Below the pieces are notes generated by a model, which searched no databases, was not told the DNA's origin, and saw only the letters and a list, made by a program, of their open reading frames with translations. 64,000 nucleotides of DNA from Methylobacterium sp. WSM2598 (GTDB lineage Bacteria > Pseudomonadota > Alphaproteobacteria > Rhizobiales > Beijerinckiaceae): contig NZ_KB900609.1 of NCBI RefSeq assembly GCF_000379105.1, forward strand, positions 7,101,345 to 7,165,344, in the 5' to 3' direction. This document shows, in pieces, positions 60,575 to 64,000 of this stretch. Each line of letters begins with the position of its first letter. Position 1 is the stretch's first letter. A program made the translations under genes and the position numbers.

Positions 60575-61198
60575 ATGACGCGCTATCGCGCGAGACCGTC
60601 GTTCACGGTCGAGATCAAACGTACCCGCACCTCCCCGGCCGCGTCGAGCGAGGCCGGGGAGCCGAAAGCTCCGGCGAACACCCTCTGGGCCGGTACCGGC
60701 CTCATCGAGGAGGCGGCCGCGGCGACGCAGTCGGGCCGCTTCGACGACGCGCCGCTGCCCGCGCCCGCGAAGACCGCCTCCTCCGCCCAGGGCTCTTCCG
60801 CCCAGACCCCGTCCCGCCGGGTCCTGCCGAGCCTGATCGCGCCGCCGGAGCCCCCGGCGCCCGAGCCGGAGCCGGCCCCGGTCGAGGAGGAGCCGGTCTT
60901 CCGCCGCCCCGGCCGTCCGGCCACCCGGAAGGCGGTGCCGGCGCCCAAGGGCCCGGCGCTCAAGGGCCCGGCTCTCAAGGGTCCGGCGCAGACCGGCTTC
61001 GTCTGGCCTGAGGACTGGCCCGACGAGCCGCCGGCGGCCCCGGCCCCGGCTCCGGAGCCCGCCCCTCCCGCCCTCGCCCCGGTCTCCCTCGCGGCCCTGC
61101 GGGCCGTGGGCGAGGCCGCGCCGCGGCCGAAGCGGCGCGAGGGCGACCTGCGGGTCGGCGAGCGCTGGAAGCGACGTCTCCCCCGCTACTGCCGGTGA
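60575..61198 (+). CDS. Basic Pro/Ala-rich hypothetical protein
   Basis: This is a 207-aa protein of low complexity. It starts MTRYRARPSFTVEIKRTR and has ANTLWAGTGLIEEAAAATQS, a Glu/Pro-rich stretch, and a conserved-looking basic end (REGDLRVGERWKRRLPRYCR). A GPALK pentapeptide is repeated (about residues 125-139) from a 15-bp DNA repeat. The ordered ends and disordered middle suggest a nucleic-acid- or protein-binding linker. AGGA is 7 bases before ATG 60575. The last bases overlap the HAD gene start. Confidence 0.6.
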   Translation: MTRYRARPSFTVEIKRTRTSPAASSEAGEPKAPANTLWAGTGLIEEAAAATQSGRFDDAPLPAPAKTASSAQGSSAQTPSRRVLPSLIAPPEPPAPEPEPAPVEEEPVFRRPGRPATRKAVPAPKGPALKGPALKGPAQTGFVWPEDWPDEPPAAPAPAPEPAPPALAPVSLAALRAVGEAAPRPKRREGDLRVGERWKRRLPRYCR

Positions 61199-61872
61199 CC
61201 CGGCGCGGCGCGGGGCCGCCTCCGGCGGGGCCCTACGGCCTCGTCCTCCTCGATTTCGACGGGACGCTCGCCGACAGCTTCCCGTGGTTCTGCCGCGTTC
61301 TCGACGGGGTGGCCGACCGCTACGGCTTCCGCCGGGTCGCGCCGGGCGAGGTCGAGGATCTGCGCCGCCTCGGCGCCCGGGCGATCCTGCGTCGCCTGCA
61401 GGTCCCGGCCTGGAAGCTTCCCCTCATCGCGCGGCACATGCGCGCCCTCGCGGCCCGGGACGCGGAAGAGATCGGGCTGTTCCCGGGCATCCCCGGCCTG
61501 CTCGCCCGCCTCGCGGCCGCGGGCCTGCGCCTCGCCGTCGTGACCGCCAACCGCGAGGCGACGGTGCGCCGGGTGCTCGGTCCCGAGAGCGCCGCCCGCA
61601 TCGACGCCTTCGCCTGCGGCGCCCCCCTGTTCGGCAAGGCGCGCCGCTTCCGCGCCCTGGTGCGCGCGGGCGGCCTGCCGCCCGAGCGGGTGATCTGCCT
61701 CGGTGACGAGCTGCGCGACGCGGAGGCCGCCGCCGCCTGCGGCCTCGCCTTCGGGGCCGTCGCCTGGGGCTACACGCGGCCCGACGCGCTGGCGGCGCTG
61801 CGGCCCGCCCACCTCTTCGCGACGCCCGAGGCGGTCGCCGAGACCCTGGCGCCGCGCCGGGCCGCGGCCTGA
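61195..61872 (+). CDS. HAD-superfamily hydrolase
   Basis: This 225-aa phosphatase-like protein has motif I LVLLDFDGTLADSF, a helical cap, motif II LRLAVVTANREATVRRVLGP, motif III Lys in LFGKARRFRALV, and motif IV ICLGDELRDAEAAAACGL. Length and order fit the phosphoglycolate phosphatase-like group. The substrate is unknown. It starts at GTG 61195, overlapping the stop of the upstream gene by four bases, so it is translationally coupled to it. Confidence 0.85.
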   Translation: MTRRGAGPPPAGPYGLVLLDFDGTLADSFPWFCRVLDGVADRYGFRRVAPGEVEDLRRLGARAILRRLQVPAWKLPLIARHMRALAARDAEEIGLFPGIPGLLARLAAAGLRLAVVTANREATVRRVLGPESAARIDAFACGAPLFGKARRFRALVRAGGLPPERVICLGDELRDAEAAAACGLAFGAVAWGYTRPDALAALRPAHLFATPEAVAETLAPRRAAA

Positions 61873-62016
61873 GCGCGGCGTCGGCCGGCCGCCCGATCCG
61901 TCCGGCTTCGTCCCTGGCATTCCGACGTGGCAGCCGGGACCGACGGGCGCGAGCGCTCGGGCGGTCCCTCCCGCCCCTCCCTCGGGGATGCCCGTTCGGC
62001 CGCGATCCTGACGCCC

Positions 62017-62069
62017 CTCATGGCGCAATCCGACGGATTGCGTCGCCATGCGGATGTCGGCGTCGCTCA
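62017..62069. repeat. Composite palindromic element, copy 7 (partial), next to the GntR stop
   Basis: ATGGCGCAATCCGACGGATT followed by GCGTCGCCATGCGGATGTCG and GCGTCGCTCAC is a left module plus core only, with no right hairpin. The gene's TGA stop (62067-62069 on the other strand) overlaps the edge of the core (GTGAGCGACGCCGACAT). Confidence 0.7.
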
Positions 62070-62861
62070 CACGCTCAAGTCGAGCCGGTACGCGTAGGCG
62101 TCCCCGCGGAACAGGCCCTCGACGTACTCGATCAGCCGGTCGTCCCGGGCGTAGGAGTGGCGCTTGATCAGCAGGCAGGGGCGCGGCTCGGGGTAGCCGA
62201 ACAGCGCGCAGGCATGCTCGTCCGCCAGGGCCGCCTCGATCGTCTGACGGCAGCGCACCAGCCCCGCCCCGTGCTGGCCCAGCAGGGCGTAGACGGAGCC
62301 GCCGAGATCGGCCTCGGCCAATTGCGGGACCGCGGTGAGGTCGTACCACGCCCGCTCCCGCGAGAGCGGGACGCCGTCCCCCTTGCGCAGGCGCACCAGC
62401 CGCAGGAAGCGCGCCTCGGGTGGGCGGGCGAACAGGCCGGCCAGGGCCGGATCCCGCACGACGGCGCGCTCCAGGATCTCCGAGGAGGGCACGCGCCCGA
62501 GTTCGCGCATCTCCTCGGTGAAGCCCTTGAGCCGGTCCATGCCGGGGCTGAGCCGCGTCCGCCCGGCCTCGACGATGTGGCCGAGCCGGCCATGGGCGCT
62601 GACGTAGCGCTCGCGGCGCAGCACCTCGTAGCAGCGCTGGACCGTGGTGCGGCTCACCCCCATCGCCTCCGCGAAGGCGCGCTCGGCCGGCAGCGTGACG
62701 CCGCCCGGGAGCGTGCCGTCCTCGATCAGGGCGCGCAGCTGCTCCTCCAACTGCAGGTAGAGGGGCTTCGCCGTATCGTCGCGCAGCTGGAGCAGGCTCG
62801 GCAGCGAGGGCGCGGCCGGCCCCGGGCCGGCGCGGCCGCGCCCGGCGGCACCCGCGGCCAT
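62067..62861 (-). CDS. GntR-family transcriptional regulator (HutC/UTRA subfamily)
   Basis: The 264-aa protein has an N-terminal winged-helix domain (PLYLQLEEQLRALIEDGTLP, LPAERAFAEAMGVSRTTVQR, and CYEVLRRERYVSAHGR) and a C-terminal UTRA ligand domain that includes RLVRLRKGDGVPLSRERAWY and HSYARDDRLIEYVEGLFRGD. UTRA domains bind small molecules such as sugar phosphates. It diverges from the PfkB kinase gene with 117 bp between starts, so it probably controls that gene. ATG 62861 was chosen; the longer frame is not conserved. Confidence 0.88.
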   Translation of the reverse strand: MAAGAAGRGRAGPGPAAPSLPSLLQLRDDTAKPLYLQLEEQLRALIEDGTLPGGVTLPAERAFAEAMGVSRTTVQRCYEVLRRERYVSAHGRLGHIVEAGRTRLSPGMDRLKGFTEEMRELGRVPSSEILERAVVRDPALAGLFARPPEARFLRLVRLRKGDGVPLSRERAWYDLTAVPQLAEADLGGSVYALLGQHGAGLVRCRQTIEAALADEHACALFGYPEPRPCLLIKRHSYARDDRLIEYVEGLFRGDAYAYRLDLSV

Positions 62862-62978
62862 CACGGGCGCGATCTCGCGGTGCGGCGCGCGGGCGGCCGC
62901 CGCACCATGACAGGCCGGGCCGGACGTGGTGATCTGCCGCCAGGCGCGGCGACCGCGCGGCCGGGAGGGAGCTTCGCC

Positions 62979-63944
62979 GTGAGCGACGCGGGGGGCGACA
63001 TGGGGGAAGGTGCGAGCCTGTTCGTCCTGGGCAGCTTCGTCGCGGCCTGTTCTGCCACGGTTGCGCGGCTTCCGCGACCCGGGGAGACGCTGGAGGCCAG
63101 GGCCTTCCAGTTCGATCCGGGCGGCAAGGGGCTGAACCTCGCGGTCGGGGCGCGGCGGCTGGGGGCGCGGGTCGACGGGCTGATCGCGGTCGGCCACGAC
63201 GCGTTCGGCGACCTCGCGGCGGCCGCCCTGCGCAGGGCGGACCTCCCGGACACCCTGCTGCGCCGGGTGGAGGCGCCGACCGGGGCGGGAATCGGCTTCG
63301 TGGACGCGGCGGGGGAGAACTGCATCGCGGTCTATCCGGGGGCCAATGCGCGGCTCGGGGCGGCGGAGGTGGCGGAGGTGGCCGACCGCTTGGTCCGGGC
63401 GCGCCTCGTCCTCGCACAATTCGAGACGAGCGATGCGGCGGTGAGCGAGGCCTTCCGCCGCGCGCGGGCGGCCGGGGTCGAGACCCTGCTCAACCCCTCG
63501 CCCTTCCGCCCGCCGCCGCCCGGGCTCCTCGCCCGGACCGGGATCCTGGTCGTCAACGCCACCGAGGCGGCGGCCCTCGGGGAGGCGCTCGGGCTCGCCG
63601 GCGCGGCGCCCGCGGACCTGGCGGCGGCCCTCCTCGACCGAGGGCCGCGCCTCGTCGTGGTGACGCTCGGCCGCGGCGGGGCGATCGCCCGGGCGGCGGG
63701 GGAGCCGCTCCTGGTCCAGCCCGCCCTGCCGGTCGCGGCCCTCGACACGATCGGGGCCGGCGACGCCTTCACGGCGGGGCTCGCCGTCAGCCTCGCCGAG
63801 GGGCATCCGCTCGCCGCCTGCTTGCGCCACGCGGCGGCCTGCGCGGCCTGCGTGGTCGCCCGGCGCGGCGTGTTCGAGGCCCTGCCCGACCGCGCGGCCC
63901 GGGACGCCGCGCTGGCGGCGCTGTCCGCGCCGCCGGGCCCGTGA
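62979..63944 (+). CDS. PfkB-family carbohydrate kinase (ribokinase-like)
   Basis: This 321-aa kinase has the ribokinase layout: LFVLGSFVAACSATVARLPR, PGETLEARAFQFDPGGKGLN, LAVGARRLGARVDGLIAVGH, the motif ILVVNATEAAALGEALG, and the anion hole DTIGAGDAFTAGLAVSLAEG with the catalytic Asp. The substrate is a sugar or nucleoside that the sequence does not identify. The start is GTG 62979 with GGGAGGGAG 7-8 bases before it. It is divergent from the GntR regulator. Confidence 0.88.
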   Translation: MSDAGGDMGEGASLFVLGSFVAACSATVARLPRPGETLEARAFQFDPGGKGLNLAVGARRLGARVDGLIAVGHDAFGDLAAAALRRADLPDTLLRRVEAPTGAGIGFVDAAGENCIAVYPGANARLGAAEVAEVADRLVRARLVLAQFETSDAAVSEAFRRARAAGVETLLNPSPFRPPPPGLLARTGILVVNATEAAALGEALGLAGAAPADLAAALLDRGPRLVVVTLGRGGAIARAAGEPLLVQPALPVAALDTIGAGDAFTAGLAVSLAEGHPLAACLRHAAACAACVVARRGVFEALPDRAARDAALAALSAPPGP

Positions 63945-64000
63945 CGCGGACGGCCCGCCCCCCGGGCGGGAGGCGGGCGGTGACCGGTGGGGGAGCTGGA

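Overview
The window looks like chromosomal DNA of a Methylobacterium-type alphaproteobacterium (Rhizobiales). The supports are the very high GC content and GTG/TTG starts, the eno-ftsB-pdhA-pdhB-pdhC-lpdA order, the pcm-tolC-popZ-valS order, an AapJQMP general amino-acid transporter, and families of intergenic palindromes. A P450 close to the plant oxylipin family CYP74 fits a plant-associated member of the genus. The genus assignment is inference from gene content, not from a marker gene.

1-6,340 is a decayed, compositionally mixed island. It starts with the end of an IS21-type element fused to a truncated beta-propeller gene. It then holds an unknown gene, a class III cyclase/TolB-like fusion, a fragment of a nickel/cobalt exporter, a TadE/TadG pair, and two defective copies of the same tyrosine recombinase in one orientation (2.6 and 5.7 kb). 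6,376-15,450 is core metabolism: the pyruvate dehydrogenase operon read leftward (eno, ftsB, pdhA, pdhB, a DUF5076 gene, a Uma2-like gene, pdhC, lpdA), then queF.

15,560-28,739 is accessory: an MFS exporter, a deleted diguanylate cyclase pseudogene, secreted or anchored proteins of unknown function, a Do-type HtrA protease, a YnfA membrane protein, a large cyclase-ATPase-TPR regulator with an internal 15-bp coding minisatellite, the CYP74-like P450, a frameshifted Cys-rich peptide gene and a DUF2459 protein. 28,979-37,617 returns to conserved genes: valS, popZ, tolC, pcm, tRNA-Cys, tRNA-Asn, a DUF1328 peptide and a mercaptopyruvate sulfurtransferase.

37,787-42,126 encodes the amino-acid ABC transporter (aapJ-aapQ-aapM-aapP, leftward), diverging from a cystathionine beta-lyase gene. 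43,564-47,791 holds a flavin-binding oxidase-like gene, a DUF302 gene, and a three-gene envelope glycosylation set (ArnT-like, family 2 glycosyltransferase, lipid-A-synthase N-domain protein). 48,745-52,772 is an iron(III) ABC uptake system (fbpC, fbpA, fbpB). 52,982-63,944 contains a luciferase-like monooxygenase, an MFS carrier, a succinyl-CoA:3-oxoacid CoA-transferase (scoA-scoB), an AsmA-like protein, a sirtuin, a HAD phosphatase, and a divergent GntR regulator/PfkB kinase pair.

Two repeat systems run through the window. One is a composite two-hairpin element present in at least seven intergenic places; at three of them its terminal bases form the stop codon of the adjacent gene. The other is a REP-like palindrome around AGAGC...GCTCT. 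There are also many 13-22 bp tandem arrays, in and between genes. No CRISPR array, rRNA or complete transposon was found.
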